Positions 7,301-15,635 are shown, counted from the first letter of the stretch. The stretch: 21,771 bases of DNA from an uncultured Clostridia bacterium (GCA_938034165.1 CALHKP010000059.1:1-21771), one strand, 5' to 3'. The notes: generated by a model from the sequence alone, not told the origin. Numbers and translations: made by a program.

Positions 7301-8052
7301 TGAATATACTCGTTGTTAATGACGACGGAATACAGTCAGTTGGACTAAGAGCACTTGTAAAGGCTTTGTCTGATGTTGCGGATGTTTATGTATGTGCACC
7401 TAACGGACAGAGAAGTGCAAAGAGCCAAGCCATAAGTGTGCGTGCCGATGTTACAGTGGAGGTGGCAGAGGTTCCCTTTGCAAAGAAGGCATATGCCGTA
7501 GATGGAACGCCGGCTGACTGCACCAAGCTGGGACTTCAGTTCGGAAGAGAGTCGGGAAAGCTTATTGATATGGTTTTTTCGGGAATCAATCACGGAAGTA
7601 ACCTGGGGCTTGATACGGTATATTCAGGAACTGTGGGAGCTGCCATGGAAGCTGCAATGGATGGCGTTCATGCTGTAGCCGTATCTGTTGACAGCCATGA
7701 GCCGGTGCACTTTGATGCAGCCTGCAGACTTGCAGTTCAGTCCATAGACTTTGCTTATGGAAAATACTCGACAGATTCGGTAATAAATATTAATACACCG
7801 GATTTGCCGACAGACGAAATAAAAGGAATAAGATTTACAACTCTTGGTCCGAGATATTATGATGACTGTTTTAGGAGCAGGGATGGAAAAGTATTCAGAC
7901 TAGAAGGCGATCCGCCGGAAAGTTTTGCACTGTCTAATGACATCGATGTGCAGGCCAGCATGAACGGATATGCTACCATAACGCCTTTGCAGTTTAATTA
8001 CACGGACTACAGAAATCTTGAAAAAATTAAGGAGTGGGATTTACAAATATGA
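7300..8052 (+). CDS. surE: 5'/3'-nucleotidase SurE
   Basis: SurE is a metal-dependent phosphatase that acts on nucleoside monophosphates and some polyphosphates. The 250-residue length is typical. The metal and phosphate site is visible as NDDG (7-10, Asp8/Asp9), APNGQRSAKS with Ser39, and SGINHGSNLG with Asn97. VDGTPADC (67-74) is the usual family motif. Its ATG overlaps the last base of the sirtuin stop codon, and its own TGA overlaps the next start in an ATGA arrangement. Pairing with a sirtuin, which releases nicotinamide and acyl-ADP-ribose, suggests a link to nucleotide turnover, but that is only inference. Confidence 0.95.
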   Translation: MNILVVNDDGIQSVGLRALVKALSDVADVYVCAPNGQRSAKSQAISVRADVTVEVAEVPFAKKAYAVDGTPADCTKLGLQFGRESGKLIDMVFSGINHGSNLGLDTVYSGTVGAAMEAAMDGVHAVAVSVDSHEPVHFDAACRLAVQSIDFAYGKYSTDSVININTPDLPTDEIKGIRFTTLGPRYYDDCFRSRDGKVFRLEGDPPESFALSNDIDVQASMNGYATITPLQFNYTDYRNLEKIKEWDLQI

Positions 8053-8984
8053 ATATTTTCAAAAATAGCTTTGAAAACCCCACAGAAGAAGAGCGAAAGC
8101 TCATAGAATCGTATTTTAAAGGATACGATTACAGGGGAGCGGGATATACTTATATAGCAAACTACATCTGGCGAAATACTCATTGTCTTTGCTGGGAAAT
8201 CATAGATGATTATCTGTTTATGGCAGGTGCCGATTGCATGATTGCAGATCCTAACGCAGCTGTGCCCATGCCTTTGAGCAAAGATGGAGATTACGATCCG
8301 CAAAAGCTGAGGAATGCAGTTCTCAAAGCAAAGGAGCGTTTCACAGAAAGAAAGAAGAAGTTTAGAATGATACTCATACCGGGGCATATGGTGCACTTCC
8401 TCGAAGAGGCATTTCCGGGAGAAATGGAATTTGAGCATGATCGAGATGATGACGAGTATGTATATCTGAAGGAAAAACTTATAAATTTGAGTGGCAGAGC
8501 TTTGCACAAGAAGAAAAACCATTTGAATTATTTTCTGAAGACCTTTGATTATGAGGCAAGAAAACTTAAGCTTTCTGACAGGGAGGAAGTTCTCGGACTT
8601 GTAGAGGAAATGAGATTTGCAAAAGGTCTCGACGAGGATGAGTCGGAGAGCCTACTTATGGAATCGGAAGCTATAAGCGAAATGATGAATCTCATAGAAG
8701 AAAGTGATGTTTACTCAGTGGGAATTTATATAGACGGAAAGCTTCAGGCCTTTTCCATAGGAGAGCTCATTAGAGAAGATACAGCGGTGGCTCATTTTGA
8801 AAAGGCCAATGACTCATACAGAGGATTGTATCAGCTTGTTGCAAGAGAATTTTGTCTGAAACTGCCGGAAGAAGTGGTGTATGTAAACAGAGAAGAAGAC
8901 ATGGGACTTCCTAACCTGCGACAGGCCAAGGAAGCACTGAGACCTGACCATATGGAGGAAAAATATTCAGGTTGCTTTTTGTAA
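8049..8984 (+). CDS. DUF2156 domain protein (phosphatidylglycerol lysyltransferase C-terminal-like)
   Basis: The 311-residue product resembles the DUF2156 family, a duplicated GNAT-like acyltransferase fold related to the catalytic domain of MprF. Supporting segments are the N-terminal YTYIANYIWR...CWEI..DYLFM pattern and the C-terminal FSIGEL...HFEKAN..YRGLYQLV..EF. There are no membrane segments, so it lacks the flippase half of MprF and is a cytosolic soluble form. Whether it transfers an amino acid to a lipid or acts on another acceptor is not known. The start at 8049 overlaps the surE stop by four bases; TAAGGAG lies at 8028-8034, a long 14-base spacing, so coupling probably drives initiation. 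An in-frame GTG at 8034 overlaps that ribosome binding site and is unlikely. Confidence 0.82.
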   Translation: MNIFKNSFENPTEEERKLIESYFKGYDYRGAGYTYIANYIWRNTHCLCWEIIDDYLFMAGADCMIADPNAAVPMPLSKDGDYDPQKLRNAVLKAKERFTERKKKFRMILIPGHMVHFLEEAFPGEMEFEHDRDDDEYVYLKEKLINLSGRALHKKKNHLNYFLKTFDYEARKLKLSDREEVLGLVEEMRFAKGLDEDESESLLMESEAISEMMNLIEESDVYSVGIYIDGKLQAFSIGELIREDTAVAHFEKANDSYRGLYQLVAREFCLKLPEEVVYVNREEDMGLPNLRQAKEALRPDHMEEKYSGCFL

Positions 8985-9024
8985 AGGAATGTAGTAGAAT
9001 GAAGCTACAGAGAATGTGAAAAAA

Positions 9025-9078
9025 TTGACAAAAGCGATTTTTGAACAGTTTAACGAGTTATTAATTAAATATTATTAT
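9025..9078 (+). promoter_or_regulatory. Promoter region of the thiolase gene (exact boxes uncertain)
   Basis: A perfect TTGACA occurs at 9025-9030, but the best -10 at normal spacing is only TTTAAC (9049-9054, 18 bp). A second reading is TTAACG (9050-9055), a 17-bp spacer and TATTAT (9073-9078). The region is AT-rich, and the thiolase start follows with a very strong AAGGAGG (9099-9105). No terminator is visible between the DUF2156 gene and this promoter. Confidence 0.45.
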
Positions 9079-9115
9079 ATAGCCTGAAGGCATATTTTAA
9101 GGAGGTACATATAAA

Positions 9116-10297
9116 ATGAAAGAAGTTGTAATCGTAGGCGCAGCTAGAACACCTATCGGAAGCTTTGGAGGAACTCTAAAGAACGTTCCTGCAAGAACTC
9201 TTGGTGCAATCGCAATCAAAGAAGCTATCAACAGAGCAGGTATCAAACCTGAAATGGTAGACGAAGTAATCATGGGTTGCGTACTTCAGGGTGGTCTTGG
9301 ACAGAACGTATCAAGACAGATGTCACTGGATGCAGGCCTACCAATCGAAGTTCCTACAATGACAATCAACAAGGTTTGCGGTTCAGGTCTTAGAGCTGTA
9401 GAACTTGCTGCACAGATCATCAAAGCAGGCGATGCTGACATCGTAGTTGCAGGTGGTGCAGAAAACATGTCAGCTGCAGGATATGCAATGCCAGCAGCTA
9501 GATGGGGAGCTAGAATGAACAACACTAACATGGTAGACATGATGGTAAACGATGGTCTTTGGGACGCATTTAACGGTTACCACATGGGTATCACAGCTGA
9601 AAACATTGCTGAACAGTGGGGAATCAGCAGAGAAGAATTAGATGCATTCTCACTTGCTTCACAGCAGAAGGCTGAAGCAGCAGTTAAGGCTGGTAAGTTT
9701 GTTGACGAAATCGTACCTGTAGAAATTCCACAGAAAAAAGGCGATCCAATCGTATTTGACACAGACGAATATCCTAAATTCGGTTCAACAATGGAAAAAA
9801 TGGCTAAGCTGAGACCTGCATTCAAGAAGGACGGCGTAGTTACAGCTGCAAACGCATCAGGTATCAACGATGCAGGTGCTGCTCTTGTAGTAATGTCAAA
9901 GGAAAAGGCTGAAGAACTTGGACTAACACCACTTTGCACAATTAGATCATACGCTTCAGCTGGTGTTGACCCATCAATCATGGGATACGGACCAGTTCCA
10001 TCATCAAAGAAAGCTCTTGAAAAGGCTGGACTTAAGATCGAAGATATGGACCTTATCGAAGCTAACGAAGCTTTCGCTGCACAGTCACTTGCAGTAGGTA
10101 AGGATCTTGGATTCGACCCAGAAAAACTGAACGTTAACGGTGGAGCTATCGCTCTTGGACACCCAATCGGAGCATCCGGAGCTAGAATCCTTATTTCACT
10201 TATTTACGAAATGCAGAAGAGAGAAGATGCTAAGTTAGGTCTTGCAACTCTTTGCATCGGTGGCGGAATGGGAACTGCTTTAGTAGTAGAAAAATAA
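9116..10297 (+). CDS. thlA: Acetyl-CoA acetyltransferase (thiolase)
   Basis: This enzyme condenses two acetyl-CoA to acetoacetyl-CoA, the entry step to butyrate-type fermentation, and can run in reverse. At 393 residues it has the standard thiolase length. Catalytic residues are clear: Cys88 in NKVCGSGLRA, His349 in GHPIGASGAR and Cys380 in LCIGGGMG; NEAFAAQ gives the conserved Asn. It is flanked by a strong ribosome binding site and its own terminator, so it is a single-gene unit; no crotonase, hydroxybutyryl-CoA dehydrogenase or CoA-transferase gene is adjacent. Codon use is strongly biased (ATC, AAC, GCA, GCT), resembling pflB and tuf and implying high expression. Direction of flux cannot be told from this window. 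Confidence 0.96.
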   Translation: MKEVVIVGAARTPIGSFGGTLKNVPARTLGAIAIKEAINRAGIKPEMVDEVIMGCVLQGGLGQNVSRQMSLDAGLPIEVPTMTINKVCGSGLRAVELAAQIIKAGDADIVVAGGAENMSAAGYAMPAARWGARMNNTNMVDMMVNDGLWDAFNGYHMGITAENIAEQWGISREELDAFSLASQQKAEAAVKAGKFVDEIVPVEIPQKKGDPIVFDTDEYPKFGSTMEKMAKLRPAFKKDGVVTAANASGINDAGAALVVMSKEKAEELGLTPLCTIRSYASAGVDPSIMGYGPVPSSKKALEKAGLKIEDMDLIEANEAFAAQSLAVGKDLGFDPEKLNVNGGAIALGHPIGASGARILISLIYEMQKREDAKLGLATLCIGGGMGTALVVEK

Positions 10298-10327
10298 GCC
10301 GAAGTTAACAAAATAACAAGCTAATCC

Positions 10328-10372
10328 AAAGAGAGGTATGCTGATCCCAAGGGGACAGTAAAGCCTCTCTTT
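10328..10372 (+). terminator. Rho-independent terminator of the thiolase gene
   Basis: AAAGAGAGG (10328-10336) pairs with CCTCTCTTT (10364-10372), followed by more T residues. The interior CTGATCCC/GGGGACAG forms a second, imperfect stem closed by an AA loop. The arrangement is a long two-part hairpin with a T run. Confidence 0.9.
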
Positions 10373-10395
10373 TTTTAATCTTTTGAAATAAAGTA

Positions 10396-10424
10396 GTGAA
10401 CAATTTCCATTTTTGTCTTATAAT
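10396..10424 (+). promoter_or_regulatory. Promoter of the threonine aldolase gene
   Basis: A perfect TATAAT (10419-10424) is preceded by a weak -35 (GTGAAC at 10396-10401 with a 17-bp spacer, or TGAACA one base later with 16). It would start a leader of about 90 nt before the coding region. The leader contains a CCG-GAAA-CGG hairpin (around 10455-10464) and ACAGA/TCTGT (around 10482-10493). Confidence 0.6.
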
Positions 10425-10521
10425 AGATTTTGTGAAAGAAAATTTGCTAAAGCTACCGGAAACGGAAAAAGGCAATTATTTACAGAAATCTGTATTATAG
10501 AATAAGAGGAGGATGAAGGAA

Positions 10522-11562
10522 ATGATTTTTTTCAGAAGTGACTACAGCCAGGGAGCGCATCCAAAAGTTCTCGATGCTCTGGTTAGAACGAACATGGAGC
10601 ATTCCGACGGATATGCACTGGATGAACACTGCGAAAATGCAAGATGTATGATCAAGAAGCTTATCGGAAGAGAGGACTGCGATGTGCATCTTATGGTAGG
10701 AGGAACACCTGCAAATATTACTCTCATTTCAGCGGCACTCAGACCATACCAGGCAGCAGTCGCACCAATAGGCGGACACATTTACAGCCACGAAACAGGA
10801 GCTGTAGAAGCAACAGGTCACAGAATTATCGCAATGCAAGATGAGGATGGCAAGCTGACACCTGAACTTATTGACAGAGCATGGGATCAATTCGAAGATG
10901 AACATACAGTAATCCCTAAGCTGGCATATATTTCAAACGCAACAGAAAACGGTTCAATCTACACTAAGGCTGAACTGGTTGCGCTGAGCGAAGCTTGCAA
11001 GAAGAGAGATATGTACCTTTACATGGACGGGGCAAGAATCGGCACAGCACTGACTTGCGACGAAAATGATCTGACACTTGCAGATATCGCAGAATATACA
11101 GATGCTTTCTATATTGGAGGAACCAAAAACGGTGCTCTGATGGGAGAGGCTCTTGTAATCATGAACGAAGAAATCAACAAGGATTTCAGATGGATGATTA
11201 AGCAGAACAGAGGACTTCTTGCTAAGGGCAGACTTCTTGGTGTTCAGTTTGAAGCTTTGCTGGAAGGCGGAGAAGACAGCGTATTCTTTGAAATGGCAAG
11301 ACACTCAAACGCAATGGCTAAGAAGCTTAAGGCTGGCCTCGAAGAGCTTGGACTGAAATTCTTTGGTACTTCAGTTACAAACCAGATTTTCCCTATCGTG
11401 CCTGTAGAGGTTGCAAGAGAACTTGCGAAGGATTATCTGTTCTATGAATGGACTCCTGAAAAGGACGGAGAAGTTGTAATCAGACTGGTTACTGCATGGG
11501 GAACAACAGAAGAAGAAGTTGAAGCAGTTCTTGCATCAATCAAAGAGCTTCTGAACAAATAA
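10522..11562 (+). CDS. ltaE: Low-specificity threonine aldolase (PLP-dependent, beta-eliminating lyase fold)
   Basis: The enzyme splits L-threonine or allo-threonine to glycine and acetaldehyde using pyridoxal phosphate. The 346-residue product begins MIFFRSDYSQGAHPKVLDAL, typical of the family. The PLP Schiff-base lysine is Lys202 in GGTKNG, and Asp169 in MDGAR is positioned to bind the pyridine nitrogen. The start at 10522 is chosen because AGGAGG (10507-10512) is 9 bases upstream; the in-frame ATG at 10513 touches that ribosome binding site. The gene stands alone between its own promoter and terminator. Related beta-eliminating lyases with the same fold cannot be fully excluded, so the substrate is a family-level call. 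Acetaldehyde released here could feed alcohol or acetyl-CoA formation. Confidence 0.9.
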   Translation: MIFFRSDYSQGAHPKVLDALVRTNMEHSDGYALDEHCENARCMIKKLIGREDCDVHLMVGGTPANITLISAALRPYQAAVAPIGGHIYSHETGAVEATGHRIIAMQDEDGKLTPELIDRAWDQFEDEHTVIPKLAYISNATENGSIYTKAELVALSEACKKRDMYLYMDGARIGTALTCDENDLTLADIAEYTDAFYIGGTKNGALMGEALVIMNEEINKDFRWMIKQNRGLLAKGRLLGVQFEALLEGGEDSVFFEMARHSNAMAKKLKAGLEELGLKFFGTSVTNQIFPIVPVEVARELAKDYLFYEWTPEKDGEVVIRLVTAWGTTEEEVEAVLASIKELLNK

Positions 11563-11574
11563 TAAACGGAATTT

Positions 11575-11603
11575 AAAGACGGCATGAAAAGTGCCGTCTT
11601 TTT
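11575..11603 (+). terminator. Rho-independent terminator of the threonine aldolase gene
   Basis: AAAGACGGCA (11575-11584), a 7-base loop and TGCCGTCTTT (11592-11601), a perfect 10-bp stem ending in a T run. Confidence 0.93.
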
Positions 11604-11773
11604 GTGCATCTGAAGGCTTGTATAAAATTGTTATTACAGTTGCGTAAGAGTAAAAGCAGGCAATCCCGAGAAAATGAAGCAAAAGTATAAAAAAATATAC
11701 AATTAATATGGAAATTTGAGGTTACGTATAGTAAACTAAAAATAGTGTACATTTATGCAAAGGAGTATAATAA

Positions 11774-12439
11774 GTGATTTATTTTGTAGAAGATGATGAA
11801 AGTATAAGAGAACTTGTACTTTATACACTAAACGAATCGGGATTTGAAGCAAGAGGTTTTGACGTGCCTTCGAAATTTTGGAAAGCACTTAAAGAAGAGG
11901 CGCCGGAGCTTATTTTGCTTGACATAATGCTTCCCGAAGAAGACGGAATTCAGATTTTGAAAAAGATAAGAGTTATGCCGGGGATTTCAAAAGTACCTGT
12001 TATGATGCTCTCTGCAAAGGGGAGTGAATTTGACAAGGTGGTAGGACTCAATAACGGAGCGGATGATTATCTGCCTAAGCCTTTTGGCATGATGGAGCTT
12101 GTGGCGCGAGTAAAAGCTTTGCTCAGAAGAAGTGAAAACTCAGAAAGCAGCGCGGAGTACCGCATAGGTGAACTTGTAATTTCGCCGGAGAGACATCAGG
12201 TAAAGGTTTCCGGTGAGGAAATTCCCCTTACGCTTAAGGAATTTGAACTTTTGCTGCTTCTTGTAGAAAACAAAGGAATAGTCTTTACCAGAGATCAGTT
12301 GCTGACAAAAATCTGGGGATACGCCTTTGATGGTGAAAGCAGAACGATAGATGTGCATATAAGATCTCTCAGACAGAAACTCGGAGAGTGTGGAAAGCTG
12401 ATAGAAACTGTTCGAGGAATAGGATACAGGATCGGTTAA
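11774..12439 (+). CDS. Response regulator, OmpR/PhoB family (PhoP/PhoB-like)
   Basis: This is a DNA-binding transcription factor activated by phosphorylation. The 221-residue protein has a receiver domain (1-115) with the acidic pair Asp7/Asp8, phospho-acceptor Asp50 in LILLDIMLP, Ser80 and Lys102 in LPKPF, then a winged-helix domain (about 125-220) with LTLKEFELLLLL and RTIDVHIRSLRQKLG. It starts with GTG: AAGGAG at 11760-11765 is 8 bases upstream and no better ATG exists. It is followed one base later by its sensor kinase and then by a Na+/phosphate symporter, so it most likely controls phosphate uptake. The 170-base gap upstream has TATAGT (11727-11732) as a possible -10 but no good -35, as would suit an activator-dependent promoter; that is inference. 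Confidence 0.93.
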   Translation: MIYFVEDDESIRELVLYTLNESGFEARGFDVPSKFWKALKEEAPELILLDIMLPEEDGIQILKKIRVMPGISKVPVMMLSAKGSEFDKVVGLNNGADDYLPKPFGMMELVARVKALLRRSENSESSAEYRIGELVISPERHQVKVSGEEIPLTLKEFELLLLLVENKGIVFTRDQLLTKIWGYAFDGESRTIDVHIRSLRQKLGECGKLIETVRGIGYRIG

Positions 12440-12440
12440 A

Positions 12441-13802
12441 ATGAAAAAGAGAATATTTCGGGGAATACTTTTGGTTGCGGTTATAGTCTGGGCCTTTTGC
12501 GTAGGAATTATGATAAAGGCGGTTTATACTGAGTACAACGGAGAAACTGTCAAACGTCTTGAGGCGGATACAGGAATGATTGCTAAGGGCGTGGAACTTT
12601 CCGGGACTGAGTATCTGCAGGGTATTACTTTGGATGAAAACACCAGAGTGACGCTTATTGAGCCAAACGGAAAGGTTATTTACGATTCGAAGGCCGATCC
12701 TGCGATGATGGAAAATCACGCAAAGAGACCGGAGATAAAAAAAGCTCTTAAGAGTGGAACCGGAACAGAAGAAAGGTATTCTCATACACTTTCGGAAAAA
12801 AACATATATTATGCAAAGTGCCTCGATGACGGAAGCGTTCTCAGACTGTCTTTGACGAAGGAATCATTTTTTGTGGTAGTTGCCGAAATAATGAAGCTTG
12901 CAGCCTTTGTTCTTATTGTAGCGGTTATTGCAGGAACTTTGCTGGCGGATACAATTTCGCGAAAAATAGTAAAGCCTCTCTATGAGCTTGATATGGACAA
13001 TCCTAAACAGGCCGAGGTTTACGACGAAATTAAACCTCTCGTCGAAAAAATTGATTTTCAGAACAAGATGCTGAAGAGCAAAATCAACAGACTTCAGATT
13101 GATGTAAATGAGAAAACACAGGAAGCGGAGTTTCGAAAGGAATTTACTGCAAATGTGTCTCATGAACTTAAGACTCCTCTTACATCTATATCGGGATTTG
13201 CCGAATTAATAAAAAACGGAATGGTAAAAGAAGAGAATCTCGAAAGATTTGCAGGACGTATATATGATGAGGCTCAGAGACTTATGGTGCTGGTGGAAGA
13301 TATAATCAAGCTTTCGCAGTTGGACGAAAAACAGGTTGCAGCGACACAGGAACATTTAGACCTTTACACTGTCTGTGAGGAGCAAATAAACATACTGAAG
13401 GTCGCAGCCGAAAAGAACAATGTCGACGTTAGAATTAGGGGAAAGCATCTGTATGTAACAGCTGTTAAGCAGATTCTGGACGAAATGATATATAATATAT
13501 GTGACAATGCAATAAAGTATAATAAACCGGGAGGATTTGTGGAGATAAGCGTGTTTTCCACAGAAGACAACAATACAGCATTGTCGGTGACTGACAGTGG
13601 AATAGGAATTCCCGAGGAAGACCTTGAACACGTATTTGAACGGTTTTTCAGAGTAGATAAAAGCCACTCGAAAAAAATCGGAGGAACAGGCCTTGGTCTG
13701 TCAATAGTAAAACACGCAGCCTCTTTTCTCGGTGCGTCGGTGCAGATTGACAGCGCTCTGGGAGAAGGCACAAAGATAACTGTCATATTTAACAAACAAT
13801 AG
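12441..13802 (+). CDS. Sensor histidine kinase, PhoR-like
   Basis: This is the membrane sensor partner of the preceding regulator. The 453-residue protein has a first membrane helix (about 8-28), an extracellular domain (29-142), a second helix (143-169), a short linker in place of a full HAMP, and a coiled coil to about 230. A HisKA domain carries the phosphorylated His241 (VSHELKTPLTS), followed by an HATPase domain with N-box Asn352/Asn356, DSGIGIP (385-391) and GTGLGL (415-420). No PAS domain is apparent, although many PhoR proteins have one. There is one base between the regulator stop and this ATG. The phosphate role comes from the neighbouring symporter and the PhoR-like kinase core; the signal itself is not visible. 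Confidence 0.92.
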   Translation: MKKRIFRGILLVAVIVWAFCVGIMIKAVYTEYNGETVKRLEADTGMIAKGVELSGTEYLQGITLDENTRVTLIEPNGKVIYDSKADPAMMENHAKRPEIKKALKSGTGTEERYSHTLSEKNIYYAKCLDDGSVLRLSLTKESFFVVVAEIMKLAAFVLIVAVIAGTLLADTISRKIVKPLYELDMDNPKQAEVYDEIKPLVEKIDFQNKMLKSKINRLQIDVNEKTQEAEFRKEFTANVSHELKTPLTSISGFAELIKNGMVKEENLERFAGRIYDEAQRLMVLVEDIIKLSQLDEKQVAATQEHLDLYTVCEEQINILKVAAEKNNVDVRIRGKHLYVTAVKQILDEMIYNICDNAIKYNKPGGFVEISVFSTEDNNTALSVTDSGIGIPEEDLEHVFERFFRVDKSHSKKIGGTGLGLSIVKHAASFLGASVQIDSALGEGTKITVIFNKQ

Positions 13803-13844
13803 AAAATTTTAAAGAAAATAAAATTGCAAAGAAAGGAAATCATA

Positions 13845-15590
13845 ATGGATATTTTTTCATTTATTTCGCTGTTTGGCGGACTTGCGCTCTTCCTCTACGG
13901 GATGAGCCTAATGTCGCAGGGGCTTGAAAAGCTTGCAGGAGGAAAGCTCGAAGGGATACTCAGAAAGATGACTTCGAATCCTGTAAAGAGTTTGTTTCTC
14001 GGAATCGGAATCACAGCAGTAATTCAGAGTTCATCTGCGGTAACTGTAATGCTTGTAGGTCTCGTTAACTCAGGCATTATGCAGCTGGGCAGCACTGTGG
14101 GAGTAATCATGGGCTCAAACATCGGTACTACTGTAACAGCCTGGATGCTCAGCCTTATCGGACTTGAGAGCTCAAATATATTCGTAAAACTTTTCAAGCC
14201 GGAATCATTTTCACCTATCTTAGCTTTTATTGGAATAATTTTGATTATGACCTCAAAGAGCGGAAAGAAAAAGGACGTGGGTTCAATCTTGGTAGGTTTT
14301 GCTATTCTGATGTACGGCATGAGTTTCATGAGCGATGCTGTTACACCACTTGCGGATTCACCTAAGTTTACGTCCATAATCGTTGCATTTAGCAATCCGT
14401 TCCTGGGAATTCTCACCGGTGTTCTTCTGACTGCGGTAATCCAGAGTTCATCTGCATCTGTAGGTATCCTTCAGGCTCTGTCTCTGACAGGCGGAATCAC
14501 TTACGGCATGGCAATTCCTATTATCATGGGCCAGAATATTGGTACTTGCGTAACCGCTTTGATCTCAAGTATAGGTGTAAGCAAAAATGCGAAGAGAGTA
14601 TCCGTTATTCACATAGCGTTTAATATTATCGGTACTGCGATATTTATGGTGATTTACTGCATCGCACTGTACGGATTTAGGGTTGCTATCGTAGACAAAG
14701 CAATTACGCCGGTTGATATTGCGATTACTCACAGTATTTTCAATATTGGAACAAGCCTTATTCTGTTGCCGTTCTCAAAGAGTCTCGTTAAGATTGCAAC
14801 AAAAGCAATCAAAGTCGAAGAGCAGCCACAGAAGGTATTTATCGATGAAAGACTTCTCAAGACTCCTGCAATCGCTCTCGAAGAATGCAGAGAATTTGCT
14901 GTTAAGATGGGACGTCTGACAAAGGAATCACTGCTTCTGGGAATGAACCTGATTTTTGATTACAATGAAAAGAATGCAGAAAAGATATTGGAAATAGAAA
15001 CAGAAGTGGATATTTACGAAGACAGACTCGGCGGTTATCTGATTAAGCTGTCTGCCTGTGACCTTACAGACGGTGACAGAGCACAGGTTGCAAAACTGCT
15101 TCATTCTATAGGAGACCTTGAAAGAATGAGTGACCATGCGGCTAACCTTGTTGATGTGGCAAAGGAAATAGACGAAAAGAAACTTTCCTTCTCAGATCAG
15201 GGACAGCGTGAGCTTCTGACGGCAACAAATGCAATCAAAGAAATCGTGGAAATTTCGATTACAGCGTTTAATACCGATGATATTGACAGTGCATACAGGG
15301 TAGAACCTCTGGAGGAAGTTATTGACAGCATAGTGGAAACTATCAAACTTCACCATGTTTCAAGACTTCAGACAGGTGACTGCACTATCCAGCAGGGCTT
15401 TGTTATGAGTGACCTTCTCAACAACTACGAGAGAATTTCTGACCACTGCTCGAATATAGCCCTTGGAATCATCGAACTTTCGAACAAATCCTTCGAAGCG
15501 CATGACTATGTAAACAAGCTGATGACAATGGACGACCCTGCTTTTAGAACATACCTTCAGGAATACAGTGAAAAGTACAATATCGCATAA
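13845..15590 (+). CDS. Na+/phosphate symporter with C-terminal PhoU-like domain
   Basis: This protein is predicted to import inorganic phosphate with sodium. It has 581 residues. The membrane half contains the internal repeat typical of the NptA/PNaS family: TAVIQSSSA at 57-65 and again at 196-204, each followed by a glycine-rich segment (GSNIGTTVTA at 90-99 and GQNIGTCVTA at 229-238). The C-terminal part (about 350-570) is soluble and helical with PhoU-like features such as SIGDLERMSDHAANL and ERISDHCSNIALGI. The ATG at 13845 is preferred because AAAGGAA (13832-13838) precedes it by 6 bases; an in-frame TTG at 13824 has no ribosome binding site. It lies 42 bases after the kinase gene with no terminator between, so it probably shares their transcript. 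Confidence 0.93.
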   Translation: MDIFSFISLFGGLALFLYGMSLMSQGLEKLAGGKLEGILRKMTSNPVKSLFLGIGITAVIQSSSAVTVMLVGLVNSGIMQLGSTVGVIMGSNIGTTVTAWMLSLIGLESSNIFVKLFKPESFSPILAFIGIILIMTSKSGKKKDVGSILVGFAILMYGMSFMSDAVTPLADSPKFTSIIVAFSNPFLGILTGVLLTAVIQSSSASVGILQALSLTGGITYGMAIPIIMGQNIGTCVTALISSIGVSKNAKRVSVIHIAFNIIGTAIFMVIYCIALYGFRVAIVDKAITPVDIAITHSIFNIGTSLILLPFSKSLVKIATKAIKVEEQPQKVFIDERLLKTPAIALEECREFAVKMGRLTKESLLLGMNLIFDYNEKNAEKILEIETEVDIYEDRLGGYLIKLSACDLTDGDRAQVAKLLHSIGDLERMSDHAANLVDVAKEIDEKKLSFSDQGQRELLTATNAIKEIVEISITAFNTDDIDSAYRVEPLEEVIDSIVETIKLHHVSRLQTGDCTIQQGFVMSDLLNNYERISDHCSNIALGIIELSNKSFEAHDYVNKLMTMDDPAFRTYLQEYSEKYNIA

Positions 15591-15598
15591 GACTATGT

Positions 15599-15618
15599 TC
15601 TTTTGACAAAAGATTTTT
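15599..15618 (+). terminator. Possible weak terminator after the phosphate symporter gene
   Basis: TCTTTT (15599-15604), loop GAC and AAAAGA (15608-15613) followed by five T residues. The stem is short and entirely AT except one pair, so it would be inefficient at best. Confidence 0.3.
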
Positions 15619-15635
15619 GACGCAAGGTGTTTTGA

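Noticed and set aside
8007..8522. Minus-strand open frame over the surE/DUF2156 junction (171 codons)
   Set aside because: It is antisense to two well-supported genes, with odd composition and no start signals.
10425..10521. Glycine or other riboswitch in the threonine aldolase leader
   Set aside because: The leader is short and shows only small stems; I could not match the conserved core of glycine, THF, SAM or other known riboswitches.
11685..11700. GTATA-A6-TATAC inverted repeat upstream of the response regulator as an operator
   Set aside because: The arms are only five AT-rich bases around an A run, which is common by chance in this composition, and there is no second copy.
13364..13843. 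Minus-strand open frame over the sensor kinase gene (159 codons)
   Set aside because: It covers the conserved HATPase region in antisense; the apparent reading frame follows from the sense codons.
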